Shown piece after piece: positions 40,307 to 51,739 of a stretch of 64,000 nt of DNA (the first letter of the stretch is position 1; each line of letters opens with the position of its first letter). Below the pieces are notes generated by a model that saw only the letters and a list, made by a program, of their open reading frames with translations, had not been told where the DNA came from and searched no databases. A program made the translations under genes and the position numbers. This DNA is from Plasmodiophora brassicae (lineage: Eukaryota; Endomyxa: Phytomyxea; Phytomyxea; Plasmodiophorida), in NCBI GenBank assembly GCA_036867785.1, contig CP145412.1, positions 1,178,001 to 1,242,000 on the forward strand. The letters run 5' to 3'.

Positions 40307-42181
40307 ATGGAGTTCTACCCGGTCTTGTACAGCCTGCTGCTGCTGGCGTCGACGTGTTACGTTGCCTTGGGGGCCGTTCAACTGTGGCGAACGCGCCGGC
40401 AATACCCGGTGAAGTACAGACGCCCAGATATCTTGCTGATCGTGATGGTGGCGTACACGGGCAACATCATCGTCGGGACGGTGCCGCACTGCCTCCCGAT
40501 GCATCTCCGCTGGGTTGGTGTCACCGAGCTCATCAGCCAGCTCGTCTTCGCAGACGTGGTGCAATCGTGCATCACGATCATCGTCGTATCGCTGTACTCG
40601 GTGTTCAACATGAGCGTCAATCACATGCGCCTGGTGAACGTGGGCGAATCGAAGCAGATGTCGGGACGACAGAAGGAGGCGGCAGTCGCCAGAATGGTCC
40701 AGTTCATATCGTACTGTAAGTTCATGCTCTCGTTGCAGTTCGCTGTCCTCTTCATCGTCGTCAACCTGGCGATTCTGCTTCTCGCCATCGTCGCCAGCGT
40801 CGTGATCAGCGAACAGTCCGTTCTCGTCGACACTGGCCTATGCCGGACCTGGCGCGCTAGCATCTGCGTCATCATCCAGACCATCGGCGAAGTCAAATCG
40901 GACATCTTGTTGTGCCTGACGTTGGCTGTCATATTCCGGTTACGTGTCGTGGTCGACGAGCTAGGCCTGAAACGGAACATCCGCCATGCGGCCGTGTACT
41001 GGCTGATCTCCATGCTCGTCATGTACGCGGCTGATCAGCTGCTACGAGACGTGCTGGAGCCCAACTGGGACCTGCCGCAGATCATTCAGATCGTCGTTGT
41101 GGATCCCGGCCGCTTCTATATTCTCGTCATGGAGCCCGTACTCGACGGGCTCAAAGTTATGCGACAGGACCCGCTAAGTAAGAGGAAGCGGGTTGAGGTC
41201 AGTGACGATGCTCGCCTGTATGCCCATTGGATGACCACACAGCATGCACAGAACCCGAACGCACACGAACTGTTCGAACAGTTCTTGAATACCAAGGGAG
41301 GATTCGAGGCATTCCGCTCGCATCTCGAAAAGGAATTTGCTGTTGGTGCGTCGTGTGGTTTTATGGGTGCGCACGTTCCTATGCGGTCCCTGAGATCGGT
41401 ACGCAACAGAAAACCTCCTGTTCTGGAAAGCGGCGACCGAGTATCGTGCCGCAAGCACGAAACGCGAAATGGAAGAGCGCAACATCTACAGGATGTATCT
41501 GGCGCCTGGAGCACCGATGGAGGTCCAGCTACCTGATGCCATGAAACAGCATTATCACGAGATGACATTTGGTCTGCGACACGGTCCTGTCGTGGAAGCA
41601 CGTGCTCGCCGTTGACGTGTCGTTCTCTAGGGGAGCACAACAGTGTCCGACCGATGACGATCAAGATTGTCGACGAGAACGAAAACGCGACCATATCATT
41701 GCAGACGACCGCACTGGCCAATGTCATCGTGTTTGACCCGGCCATCAAGGAGATCGTTTCGGCGATGCGCCATGGCGCCTTCCAACGATTCCTACAGGTG
41801 CAGTCGAACAACGAGCTGTGGGTCGCCTTCCTATACTCCCGCCAGGCGCACGGCATGTACCAGAACATGTCAGGCGGTCGCGCCACTGCCGGGAACGCCC
41901 GCACCACTAACCCAGCAGCGACAGGGTTAACCGCACCCCGACCAAGTCGTCGTACGGCGGCGGCACGGTCCCGGACTCGACGGAAACCGACACCTATGCG
42001 GCCCGCGGGCACACCGAAACCCGTCCCGCTCTCATCAACCAACTATAACAAACGCAAACTGACGAGACGTGAGTATGCTACTTATACCTGCCTAGGTAGG
42101 TGCACGTCTGGCTGTCGGGCGCGCGGCGTTTTCGGGGGCCCACAGTCGCCACCAGTCAGACCGCGCGGGGGCAACGGGTGA
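40307..42181 (+). CDS. Seven-helix protein with C-terminal RGS domain
   Basis: Three exons (40307-41345, 41410-41571, 41631-42181) give 583 residues. The first ~300 residues form about seven membrane helices (for example EFYPVLYSLLLLASTCYVAL and VLFIVVNLAILLLAIVASVV). An RGS domain follows: NAHELFEQFLNTKGGFEAFR, HLEKEFAVENLLFWKAATEY restored by the first splice, then FDPAIKEIVSAMRHGAFQRF. RGS domains speed GTP hydrolysis by G-alpha. A 7TM-RGS fusion, known from plant RGS1 and various protists, would couple a membrane sensor directly to G-protein shut-off. The last ~120 residues are basic and disordered. Only 5 bp separate this stop from the next ATG, so the 3' end may be overcalled. Confidence 0.85.
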
Positions 42182-42186
42182 CAGCG

Positions 42187-44001
42187 ATGACACGGCGATG
42201 GTGGGGAGGGTTCCGCGTGTGGGCGCGGATGGCGATGCGGTCGTCGTGGCCCGTCGGGGCCAGGGTCGTGCGCATGGCGGCGATGCCGACGTTAGGCGCG
42301 GGGGCGTCCGTGGCGCTGATGTATGACGGGTGGGCGCAGCACGATCATCACCACCAGCAACAGAGGGGGCTGGCCGGCGAGGCCGCCATGTCGGAGCTGT
42401 CTGCGCGGATAAAGAAGGTCAGGGAGGCGCACGGCGCGTCGACGTGGCCGAAGGTGTCGTGGAGGATGCTGCCCGATAGCGTCATTGACGTCTGGTGGCA
42501 CCATGGGTCCGACGTCGACTGCGGCGACGTCCTCGCGCGATTGCTGACCGACCTAGGCGGGCGGATGACCGCTGAAGCCGCCTACGTCGACACGCAAGTT
42601 GATAAGTACGAAACCGTGTTGGTCCCATCTGTCGATCGCCAGTCTCAGGGGAAGTGTCAGGCCCGTGCTGAAGTTCAGCGAGCCGTCTCGCAACATTGAG
42701 GTCCTAATGGTTCGAAAGGGCTCGTCGGCAGGCATCTATCTGCGCAAGCGAGGTCACAACGTGCATCGTCCGTGGGATCGTTCGTATGCTAACTGTGTTG
42801 GCAGGGTCGTGGTCGATCGCTGAAATCGACGCTGTCGTCAAAGCGTACGAGGTTGCCTATGTTCCCGTTGCACAGGCGTCGTCAGAGTTGGCATCTCTGG
42901 GCGTACGCGTTTACCAGCCGTCAGCGAAGCTGACCTGGAGCGATCTCGCTGGGTGCGAGGCGATTGCGAAAGAGATCACTACGACTGTTATCGATTCGAC
43001 GCTGCATGCGGACCTGTTCGACGACATCATGAAGATGACTCGTGCGCGCCCGGAAAGCAATCGGCCCCGGGCGGTCCTGTTCGAAGGCAAGCTGGGCTGT
43101 TCACTTGGCAGAGTCGCACAGTCCTCACCAGGGTGCTACAGGTCATCCTGGGACTGGGAAGACAACCGCCGCGAAAATCATTGCAAGTCAGGGTTCTTTG
43201 CCGCTCGTGTTCGTGCCGCTTCAGTCGATCATGTCGATGGTAGGTGTGCGGTCAGCGTTGATGTCACGCTGCGATTAATGCCCGTTATGTAGTATTATGG
43301 GCAATCTGAAAAGAAACTTGCTGAAATCTTTTCAGCGGTCGACAAACTGGGTGACGCGGTCATCTTCATCGACGAAATCGACAGCATTGTATGATCGCGC
43401 CTTTTTGATTCGGTCGCTGTCGTTTCTGATGCTTTGCAGGCACCATCCCGAGAGAGTGACATCCATGAGGCGACTAGACGAATTTTATCCGTCATTCTGC
43501 AACGCATTGACGGCCTAGAATCCAGTGCAAGAAACAGTCTTGTAATTGCGGCGACCAACAGAAAGCAGGACCTCGACTCTGCTCTGCTTAGTCGTTTTGA
43601 TGTCGTTGTTCGGTACGCGGCCGGTGCTCTGTAATGGCTGACTGCGGGTAACCACTTTGTGTTACAGATTTAACGATCCCAACGGTGAACAACGCGCGAA
43701 AATCTTCAAGCAGTACGCTGTTCACTTGACAGATGAACAGCTGACCGCTCTAGCAGAGCAATCTGAAACACTTACTGGACGAGGTTGGCATTGTAACGGT
43801 CACGGGCATTCGTCCGACGATCTGATTTACGCTCCAGACATCCGAGACGTATGCGCACACGCAGAACGTGCCTGGGGGTCTTCCTTAATTGCCAACGCCA
43901 AACTCGCCGACCGGTCGCCCGGGTCGGTGCCTGCCTCTCCGCCGCCATTTGACCAGTACCTTGAATCGCTCCGGACTCGCCTGTCGGGCCTGCGAATATG
44001 A
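42187..44001 (+). CDS. Organellar AAA-type ATPase
   Basis: Multi-exon. The N terminus (MTRRWWGGFRVWARMAMRSS) is basic and amphipathic, fitting a mitochondrial presequence. After KLTWSDLAGCEAIAKEI come SNRPRAVLFEGHPGTGKTTA (Walker A), AVIFIDEID (Walker B), RESDIHEATRRILSVILQRI, VIAATNRKQDLDSALLSRFD (sensor 1 and arginine finger) and RDVCAHAERAW. From memory this resembles a plant organelle-targeted AAA family sharing the SNRPRAVLFEG and HEATRR blocks. The exact role is unknown, but remodelling or extraction of organelle proteins is likely. The Walker A join uses a GC-AG intron (43088-43142). The exon structure between 42590 and 42830 is not resolved. Confidence 0.8.
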
Positions 44002-44241
44002 GCATCGTCGTTAACCATTCCTTATTAAACACCATTCTCTATATCGCATGTTCACTCCGTGCACTGCGCGCCGATGAACGTCAGGGGCGATCATTGCTGC
44101 TGAACCGCGAGGGCCGTACACGTGCGAGCGGATGAGGTGCCGGGGGACGTTCGCGGACTTCGTGGCGGAGTCCGTGGGGTGGAGTGGACACTAGGTAGCT
44201 GCTCCCTGTGTCTGAGGAGCACTGCAGCTGGCCAACCTGGA

Positions 44242-45999
44242 ATGGCCGCCGTCAACGAGACCCGCACGATATCGATTGTCTCGTCCGATGGCGGCACCGT
44301 GAAAGTCCCTAGAAGGATTCTGCCGCGATGTAAGGCGCTGAAGGCGCAGCTGGACAAGTACGAACTGGAGGAGGGGCGCACCATATCGACTTTAACGTTG
44401 TGCGATATCACCGAGTCGGCGCTGAGACGCGTTATCGACTACTGCCAGTACGACTGGCCTGGCGTAGGTCTATCACATTTCCCGTTCGCCACCGGTTTTG
44501 ATTTGGCCATTCACACAGCAAGCTCCACAAACGAGGTCCTCCGGGAAAGAAGGGCCTCAGAGCAGCAGGTTTCCGGTGTCTGAGATTCTTGACGAGCCCG
44601 TGGACCCAGCATTGCTTTGCGAACTGTAATCCGCCCTAACCGGATCCACTGGCGCACTTGCACTGACTCGCCACACAGTGCGTCTGCCGCATATTACCTC
44701 GACTGCAAGCCGTTAGTCGACATCACGTGCAGAGCAATCGCCGATACGATTCGAGGGCATTCGCCCGAGGAAATCCGAAGGATATTCTCGATTGTCAATG
44801 ATTTCACTCCCGCGGAGGAAGAGAGTGTGCGAAAAGAAGGTCGGTCCATGCTCATACATTTATGTGACGCGGTATGAATTCCTGTCAGTTCTAGAACGCG
44901 TTCTGATGATGCCTGACATTGACATTTCGTATGACGACTGCTACCATGAGGACCTCGCACCGACTTGTGAATCCCACCGCTGTGGCACACCGTATTGCAC
45001 CGCCCGCGTTGAAGTCTGCGGTGTGGTTGCACCCCCACCTGTTCACTCGATGCGTGATAAGCTTCGTAGCAAACTGTTGCTTCGACAGCATCGGCCCCAG
45101 AAGGCGAAAGGACCTGCTAACCCATCCACAGCAACGGAAACACCTGCGTCGAAGATGTCGATCGATGAGATGGTCGAGTTTATTGAGAACGTTGGCCCGC
45201 AGCAGCCAAAGAAGCAGCGGTCAAGACGGAGGCGTAAAGCGCGAACGCAAACGAGATCCCAAGCATCGCCAGAGTCCCCTCCCGAAGTACATCTCATGTC
45301 CTTGCTGTCATTATGCTATGTTTTAATGGTCAGTCGCAGGAGCACGAGGATGATGAGGCAGCAGTGGACGAGCGAATGGAGAACACCGTACAGCGAATTG
45401 GTGAACCCTGCATTGTCGAGAATATCGATGACGACGATGAGGATGTCGCCGAGTCGACCTCGGCATCGGATCGAGACATACCTGCCAGTGACGAGAACGA
45501 GATCGATGCGTTCAGGTCGAGGCTGGATTCACAACATCAGCACCAACTGCAGAGTGGCGGTCTGAAGGCGCGCCTGCCCCCTGACGTATCGCAGCGTCTC
45601 GTATCCGCTCTTCGGTTGAACGATGAGGACAATGTCAACCCGGTGGATAACGCGCCTGACTTTCCCCATCGTTACGATCGTATTCGCGACCTGGAGGTCG
45701 CGGTGGCTTCGTTGCGTTCGGCGCTGTCATCAGAAACCCAAGCGAGGACCCGGGCGGAAACCAGGATCGCAGAGCTCGAAATGCAGCTGAATGCAAGAAT
45801 CGAGGCCACAGAGGCATTGTGCAGGCAATTGGAATCGCGGTTCAGACAGGAATGTGCTGCTCGGGCGCTCGTCCAGGAAAAGATCGATCGACGGCAGAAC
45901 GCCCTGGAGCGGTTTCTCATCACAACGCAACCTGCCGATTCTAGAACGGAGACCCCAGCACTGTTTGCTGGCAACGGCATCAGTACGCCGCCTCCCTGA
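44242..45999 (+). CDS. SKP1-like protein with long C-terminal extension (plant ASK20/21-like)
   Basis: Spliced. The N-terminal two-thirds match SKP1. [20 protein letters not shown] and [19 protein letters not shown] give the BTB/POZ-like fold. [20 protein letters not shown] and [20 protein letters not shown] give the F-box-binding helices, though the family's usual final WCEEK is replaced. The chain then continues with [16 protein letters not shown] next to a basic [13 protein letters not shown] block, a long acidic stretch, [13 protein letters not shown] and a ~90-residue coiled coil. The sequence of IDEM-VEFI, basic cluster and EI-DAF-RL motifs recalls the extended tails of Arabidopsis ASK20/ASK21. 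SKP1 bridges cullin-1 and F-box proteins; whether this form enters SCF complexes is uncertain. An AATAAA lies 19 bp after the stop. Confidence 0.75.
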
Positions 46000-46017
46000 C
46001 CGCCGATTGAAGCAGTT

Positions 46018-46023
46018 AATAAA
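46018..46023 (+). terminator. Candidate poly(A) signal AATAAA
   Basis: This is an exact AATAAA 18 bp after the SKP1-like stop and 33 bp before the convergent XPB stop. Confidence 0.45.
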
Positions 46024-46055
46024 GGATCTGTACATATTATTATAAAGTACATGTA

Positions 46056-49000
46056 TCAAACGCCACGTCTGAACCCAGAGCTGGGCGCCGCTGATGGATC
46101 AGGGGCATCGTCGCGTTTCAGTTCCTCGGCTTCCAAACGACGTCGTTCGTCTGCCGCCTTGCGCCTGGCAGCGGCAGCCTTATTCTGCTTGCGTAAGGCA
46201 CCCAGTTTCGACGCTGCTGCTGCTGCTGGTCGGGCTCGGGCAACCTGAAACATCATGAGTCGCATTGCCATCCGGTAAACTGGCGCCATACCTCGTCGTA
46301 TGACGCTGCGGTGGCACCGGTCATGCTTGCTAGGTGACCCCGCTGCCGCCGTGCACTGATCTGCTCTTGACGGAACTCACGGAAGCATGCGTCCCCATCT
46401 TGATCCGGCAGCTCCTCGACTTCGCCGCTGGCGCTGTCGCATGCCATCACCTATACCGCAACATGAGCAAGGCGAACGAAACGCTAAGGGGATTGCAACA
46501 ACCTGACTGAGGAGCTCGAGCTGCGACGATTTCGTTTCTAGTAGGAGGTCTTTAGTGGATTCGTTCACGAGATCGGTTACGACTTTGAAGCTATATCCTT
46601 GATCAATCAGAAACGTCTGCCGTTTGGAGGCATACAGCATTTCCTACAGTCCATCGACTTTAGCGCCAACTGAGCAAGTGCAAACGAAGCCTGATCATAC
46701 TTTTGTGTCCTCCGAAACCAACGTGTAGAAGAACGCATTGAATCTCGACGACGTTGTAGCTTTGGGTCGCAGAATGCGTCCTAAGATGGAATCCGATATG
46801 GTGATACGCACAGTGCAGTTTCGACGATCGACTTACCCAGCCGTTGCGCTTCCTGTCGTCTTGACGCGAAGTGCGACGATATTTGAATAATGACGTTAAC
46901 GTCGGGCAGGTCGATTGACGTGTCGCCGACCTTCGAAATAAACAACGTGTTCAGGTTTTCATCAGTCTGGATGTGTTTCAGAAAGTCCAGACGCTCTTGG
47001 TCCTGTACAAATTTAGACCAAACACAAAACAAATGCACGTTCAAGCCACCTTGGTCTTCCCGTGGATCAGTGGGCGTTTCAAATCTTTGGCGTATTTCTC
47101 GAGGGAGAAGATGTTGTCCGAGAAGATGAGAATTTTGTCGCCACGTTTCTGCATTGCGTTGAGTACCAGAAGCAGCTCTAATGGCTGTGAGACCAACCTC
47201 ATGCCAGTTCATGAGGTGTTGGCACGCACGGAACTTGTTGGGATTCATGACATCTGTTGCTTAGTTAAGTCATGTACGAAGCAACCCTTCGATGACAACA
47301 TACACAACAATCTTTGCTTCTGCGCGTCAGCAGTAAGGTACTACCATTCATCTCATCAGCAAGCGCGGTACGAAACAATGTTACAGATTACTCACTTCGG
47401 AGTAGAACTCAGCGGTCATAGGACACCGCACTTCGACACACTGGACGGTCGCAAGATATCCGGCTTGCTGAAGGGCAAGCCAATTCGCTTCATACAGCTT
47501 GGGACCAATCAAGAATGACAGATGATCAATCAAGTCATCCTCGCGAAGAAGCGTTGCCGTCAGCCCAAGTTTACATCTGGAGTGTGTTTTCGAGGCGCAT
47601 TCTCGAAACGTACGCGCCGGCGCTACATGAACCTGCGATACATTCAGATTGGGCACCACGTTAAAACCATACGATTCACCAACCTCGTCGAGAATGACAA
47701 GGCCCCATTCCCGGGTTTTGATGACGTCCAGAATCTTCTGAGCTGCGGCTGAACGTTGACCAGAGAACGCGATCATATTGTACGTTGTGATCACAAGAGA
47801 TGCCTCGTCTTCGATAATGGGGTCCTTGGTACTGGACGTGAAAACCGATATGTTCTTGGCAGGAATGTTGGCCCAGTGCATGTACTGTCGCTTCCACTGA
47901 TCAACGGACACACCAGTGTTGCAGAATACAAGCGTGCTCTTGCGAATGGTGCAGGTGGCGGTTATTCCAACGAGCGTTTTCCCTAAGACAGATTGGATGG
48001 ATGACCATTATGCAGTAAACGGCAAGCCTACCAGCGCCACAAGGAAGGACAATAATCCCGGAGCGCGCTCTTCCGTTGCCAAACATCTTGCTAAGTGACT
48101 TCTCCTGATAAGAGCGAATCTGTGCAATCGGCTTCAGAGATATGGGCAGGTTTGGAGTTATGTCATCTGTGAGAAGAACTTAAAACCGTGCTCAAAGCAG
48201 GCACTGACGGGGGCCAAACCCTTGCGGAACTCGTACTCTTCCAGCATGGGATATTCAATTCGTAAACATTCACGACGAACGCTTTCCACTGACTTGCCAC
48301 TGATTTCAAACGACAGCACCGGTGGCATATCTCTGCACGCCACATCATCAGCACACGACAGGATATACGGTTGTGCAATTCTTACCCTGACGTACTGTCG
48401 CCAAAGGTGGGGCTCAGATCCATTCCAAACGCACGTGACTGATCGATTCTACTATCAGCCGCCGTCCCGGGCAAATGTAATCCTTCTGCACGATCATACT
48501 CAGAGTCTTATAGCGAACGAGAACACTAACCAGAGGAGCTCACCCGTGCTTGAAGGTACAGCTGTGACAAGAAACCCGGTTGCAGGGTCTCTTTCACCCA
48601 GCGAAGAATCAAACTGGTCAATCCTCGCCTCGGCAATGGTTGGCACACGAAGCAGCTCCTGAAGGGCACTGGCGAAAATCGACTCCACAAAGTACCTACA
48701 CAAAGTGAGCACTGAGCACAAACAATGATGAAGCCGTTATGACCTACCGGTTCTTGTTAAGGACAAGGCGAACTTTGCCACAGCGCTCCGTCCGACTAGT
48801 AATGAATTGCACAAGTTCTTCAGGCAAATCTATCTTGCTTAACCGCTTCAAGCCTGAAATGATATCGGACGTCCTGCGGCATGAAATCAGATCGACCGGC
48901 CAGGCAGGAATTGTCGCGCTGAACAAACCTGAGCCCAACGGAGGCAGCCGCATATAAAGACATTTTCGTTATCTGATATTCATGGATGTAATGGGGCCTG

Positions 49001-49344
49001 CGCGTTGTTCAGATACAAACATGCCCCACACATGTCCACGCAACACCTAACCTTGTTATGGGTTCAGCAATTCCAATCAAGAAATCATACGCCTGTTTAA
49101 AGATCGGGGAAAATGTCTCCAACAGGATCCTGCCCGTGGGTGTCGTCCAGATGGGGCGATTCGCATGATCCGGCTTCAGCGCCAGCGACGACGAGAAATC
49201 ACGAACAGCGGGCACTGCCCGCCAATCAGCTACTACATTACTATTTCTTCACGGACCGCCTCACTAACCTAACGAAGACGACCGATCCTCATTCCCGACG
49301 TGGCCGTTGTTCAAATCGACATCCATGTCCTGTACGTCTGACAT
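46056..49344 (-). CDS. ERCC3: TFIIH DNA helicase XPB/ERCC3
   Basis: A gene of a dozen or more small exons. The N terminus has [20 protein letters not shown] and [20 protein letters not shown], the XPB-specific region. [20 protein letters not shown] and [14 protein letters not shown] follow. The motor shows the IIVLPCGAG (Walker A), DEVHVAPA (DEVH box, completed by a splice) and [13 protein letters not shown]. It continues with [33 protein letters not shown] helicase 2 motifs and a C-terminal [15 protein letters not shown]. The tail is Ala/Lys/Arg-rich. XPB is the ATP-driven translocase that opens promoters in transcription initiation and DNA at lesions in nucleotide excision repair. All expected blocks are present in order. 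Confidence 0.93.
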
Positions 49345-49483
49345 GGCCTGAATGACTAGCGCGCCCGATAACGGAGTGAGCACCAACTGCGTGGGCCGCT
49401 GGATGCAGCTCGCTGACCCGCAAAGGCGTTCTTTTTTTGCACATTGCCGGAAACTCATACACATCACTACCCCCTAGCTGACC

Positions 49484-49505
49484 GAGTAGGGGGGGGGGCC
49501 TACTC
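49484..49505. repeat. G10 tract forming a hairpin
   Basis: The run of ten G (49489-49498) is flanked by gagta and its complement tactc, with cc closing the stem: gagtagg, eight G, cctactc. It sits ~140 bp upstream of the XPB start on the opposite strand. Confidence 0.6.
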
Positions 49506-49642
49506 CGTCACCCTTCGAATGAAGTCACACCAAAGATGCGGTTTTATTTAGTCAATATCATGTGGATGGTTGCCCATTACTGTCAGAGATCGCCAATTGG
49601 TGGCAGCCTGTCGCTGCTCGCCATACCAGGTGAAACCCTTAT

Positions 49643-50175
49643 TCAGGGTGATTGGACACGATCGCCAATGCGAACAGGTATGGAGGATGGAGGATCGCCC
49701 CATACAGAGAGCGCTATCGTACTCTGTTTGAGTACAGTACCAATCTCTGCGTTTTCAGGACCGTACGGAGAATCGCAATACTGATGCACAGTATTCAGTA
49801 CGCCTGTTAGGTGGTCCGGATTGTAGGCCTCCTGCAGGTCCAGGAGCGTGATCGTACGAACCGGCCGCGCATTCGCTCCTGAGGAAGTGCGCGGATCACC
49901 GATGAATCCGATGACGCCTTGAAGCGTAATCGGGTGATCAAGGTGCTTCCCATCTTGTCCGTTTCCTCCGTCCAGAGCAGGGCGGCGTCTCTGGAGGTTA
50001 GTGTCGTCCTGGCACCTATTGCGGATGTCTCCTTTGCATGTCTCAGTTTCGCGAGGAGCGGCGAAATTCATGAGCTACTGGACGAAGCAGTCCCGTCCGA
50101 ACGTACAAGTTTGCGATTGCAGTCGCGACTTTCCATACAGTCTTTGTCTTTGCCAGCGACGCGCTTGCCAGCCAT
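49643..50175 (-). CDS. Unknown protein
   Basis: Exons 50175-50107 and 50074-49643 (32-nt intron) give 166 residues in one frame. The sequence begins MAGKRVAGKDKDCMESRDCN, continues through TLQGVIGFIGDPRTSS and VRTITLLDLQEAYNPDHLTG, and ends RIGDRVQSP. The latter half reads like a folded domain, but I recognise no family. A different start at 50247 would add a Cys-rich segment (CPIRRHICCNKNSKYC). The opposite strand is also partly open, so confidence is modest. Confidence 0.4.
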
Positions 50176-50212
50176 ATCCTTAGTACAGTACTTGCTGTTC
50201 TTGTTGCAGCAG

Positions 50213-50682
50213 ATGTGCCTGCGAATTGGACAATTAGGGAATGCCATGGTACACGGGGTCGCTGCCGTCGTAGGGCGACGCTAGACTTGCCTAGGGCAGC
50301 CGGACACCCGTAACGAGGGCAGCCAAATGAGATACTGCAGTGTGCAAACTGTTGCCATTATACAGTGATTGTTTGGACATGCGACCCATTGCAATGCCCG
50401 TGTGAGTCAATAGGGTTTGCGCCAGGCGTCACTGTCACCAAGTCATCCGCTACATTGCATCGGGGTGCGGGTTGCGCCAAGCGGCGGCGTAGGAAGGCGC
50501 CAGTCGATTTCGAAGGACAGTCACAGTGCGTGGCAGTACTGACGGTGGGTATTGAGTTGGCGCGATGGCTTCTTAAGGGACGATGTTCGCTCGTGACAAT
50601 TGCGGTATCTGTTTTAATCCAACTGTTTTACGTATTCCAGAAATTGATACTGCAGCTGTGCCGAACGAACTTCGTCTCTTAA
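50213..50682 (+). CDS. Possible small zinc-ribbon membrane protein
   Basis: ATG 50213 starts MCLRIGQLGNAM; a 74-nt intron (50249-50322) joins in phase to PNEILQCANCCHYTVIVWTC, giving CxxC-type pairs (CANC, CDPLQCPC). The frame then runs through a basic stretch (GCAKRRRRKAPVDF) to a hydrophobic helix (LVTIAVSVLIQLFYVFQKLI), ending at TAA 50680. The stop overlaps an AATAAA, supporting a real 3' end. A zinc ribbon before a membrane helix recalls LITAF/TMEM55-like proteins, but that is only an impression. The first exon slightly overlaps the antisense gene start. Confidence 0.4.
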
Positions 50683-50686
50683 TAAA
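50681..50686 (+). terminator. Candidate poly(A) signal AATAAA
   Basis: AATAAA overlaps the TAA stop of the preceding frame. Confidence 0.4.
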
Positions 50687-50706
50687 GCTATAGCAGCGTT
50701 AATGTC

Positions 50707-51528
50707 TTATATAGCAGGATCCATTGCGGTAACGGCCGCCGTTATGGTTGACGAAATGAGGAGCGATACCTGTTCCGTTTCAGAAAATAGATTAGCCGCC
50801 GAACGGGTTGCCAGGGCGACGAAGTTGTTCCAACCCGCACCCCATTGCGACTTCGCTGTTACTGGTGGCCTCATTGTACGCCCCTGCGAACCCGCGCACG
50901 ACGCCCGCGTTCGAACTGAACTCCAGGGCAACATCCCGCGCCATGCCGCCCAACTGTCTCAACTGCTGCAGGCCGTTGAAGCAAACATGATAGAATGGAT
51001 GTCGGTCCCTGATAACCGTTTCGAGCTGCATTTCGACCAGGGGTCTGATACCTGGGACAGCGGCCAAATTGCAATTGCGTAAATGCAATTCCGTTTGAGA
51101 AGTTGGGGAAGGATCGACAAAGTAGATCTGGGCGAAGGAGGGGGGTTTCTGGTTGCGCAGAGGCTGGCAGTATAGGCCCTACCAGATGGACGATGCGGCC
51201 TCGGACCACATGTGCAGGTACGTACACCGGCGCGTCCTCCAAATCGCTCGCGGTCGTGGACAGTTGACGCGAAGGACAGGCTCGTGTTGATCTGAATGGA
51301 ATGATCACGCCACAGTAAGGCCAGCTCGCGGTTGTAGGAATTCAGGCTGCGGCGGATGATCAACTGCTGGATTTGCTGAGGGATGTCGGCGACGGTTCGT
51401 AGCGGCAACGTGATATGGTGGTAGCGGCCACAGCAAGTGATGTTCTCATCTGGAAACTTTCGCGCCCGACAATGCGAACATCGTTCGTCCCTAGTACCAA
51501 GGTAGTCTTCGACCAGACCGTCGTCCAT
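50707..51528 (-). mobile_element. Helitron remnant (Helitron helicase-like N-terminal region)
   Basis: The minus strand reads a zinc-finger-like start CSHCRARKFPDE followed by CCGRYHHITLP and NSYNRELALLWRD/NTSLSFAST, the order of the Helitron_like_N domain (C..C..., CC.G.v.LP, YN..laF.S). In another frame it continues APVYVPAHVVRGRIVHLVGP, matching the 'v.G.iyH.iGpl' block, and later HPFYHVCFNGLQQLRQ and AYNEATSNSEVA (NP..Y..F and YN.Pt..EvA). The motifs sit in order but in more than one frame, and I see no Rep HUH motif or helicase, so this is a truncated, decayed rolling-circle transposon or a much-altered domesticated piece. Confidence 0.65.
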
Positions 51529-51632
51529 GTCTGATCTGTGGAGCGCACCACGTACAATGTGACAGATGTACCAGACATGTCACGTGCCCACGGCGGGTGA
51601 AGCACCCGAGTGATTCTTCATCGTACAGGCTG

Positions 51633-51657
51633 CATCATTCATCAGTGATGAATGATG
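51633..51657. repeat. Perfect 12-bp palindrome with 1-bp centre
   Basis: catcattcatca, g, tgatgaatgatg. It lies just upstream of the Helitron remnant's coding start and ~80 bp before the thioredoxin gene on the other strand, so it may belong to the element's end or to the promoter. Confidence 0.65.
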
Positions 51658-51739
51658 AATCATCACCGGCGTCGGTGAGCGGAAATGCATGCATACAGTC
51701 ATAGTCGGGCGCTAGACGACGTCGACTAGCGGGAAGAGG

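Noticed and set aside
34646-41000. Idea that the 34.6-40.3 kb accessory stretch is an integrated virus-like element
   Set aside because: I see no capsid, polymerase, integrase or terminal repeats; only host-type genes and inverted duplications are visible.
50702-51082. 126-codon plus-strand open frame
   Set aside because: It is antisense to the Helitron-like blocks, which match a known family on the minus strand.
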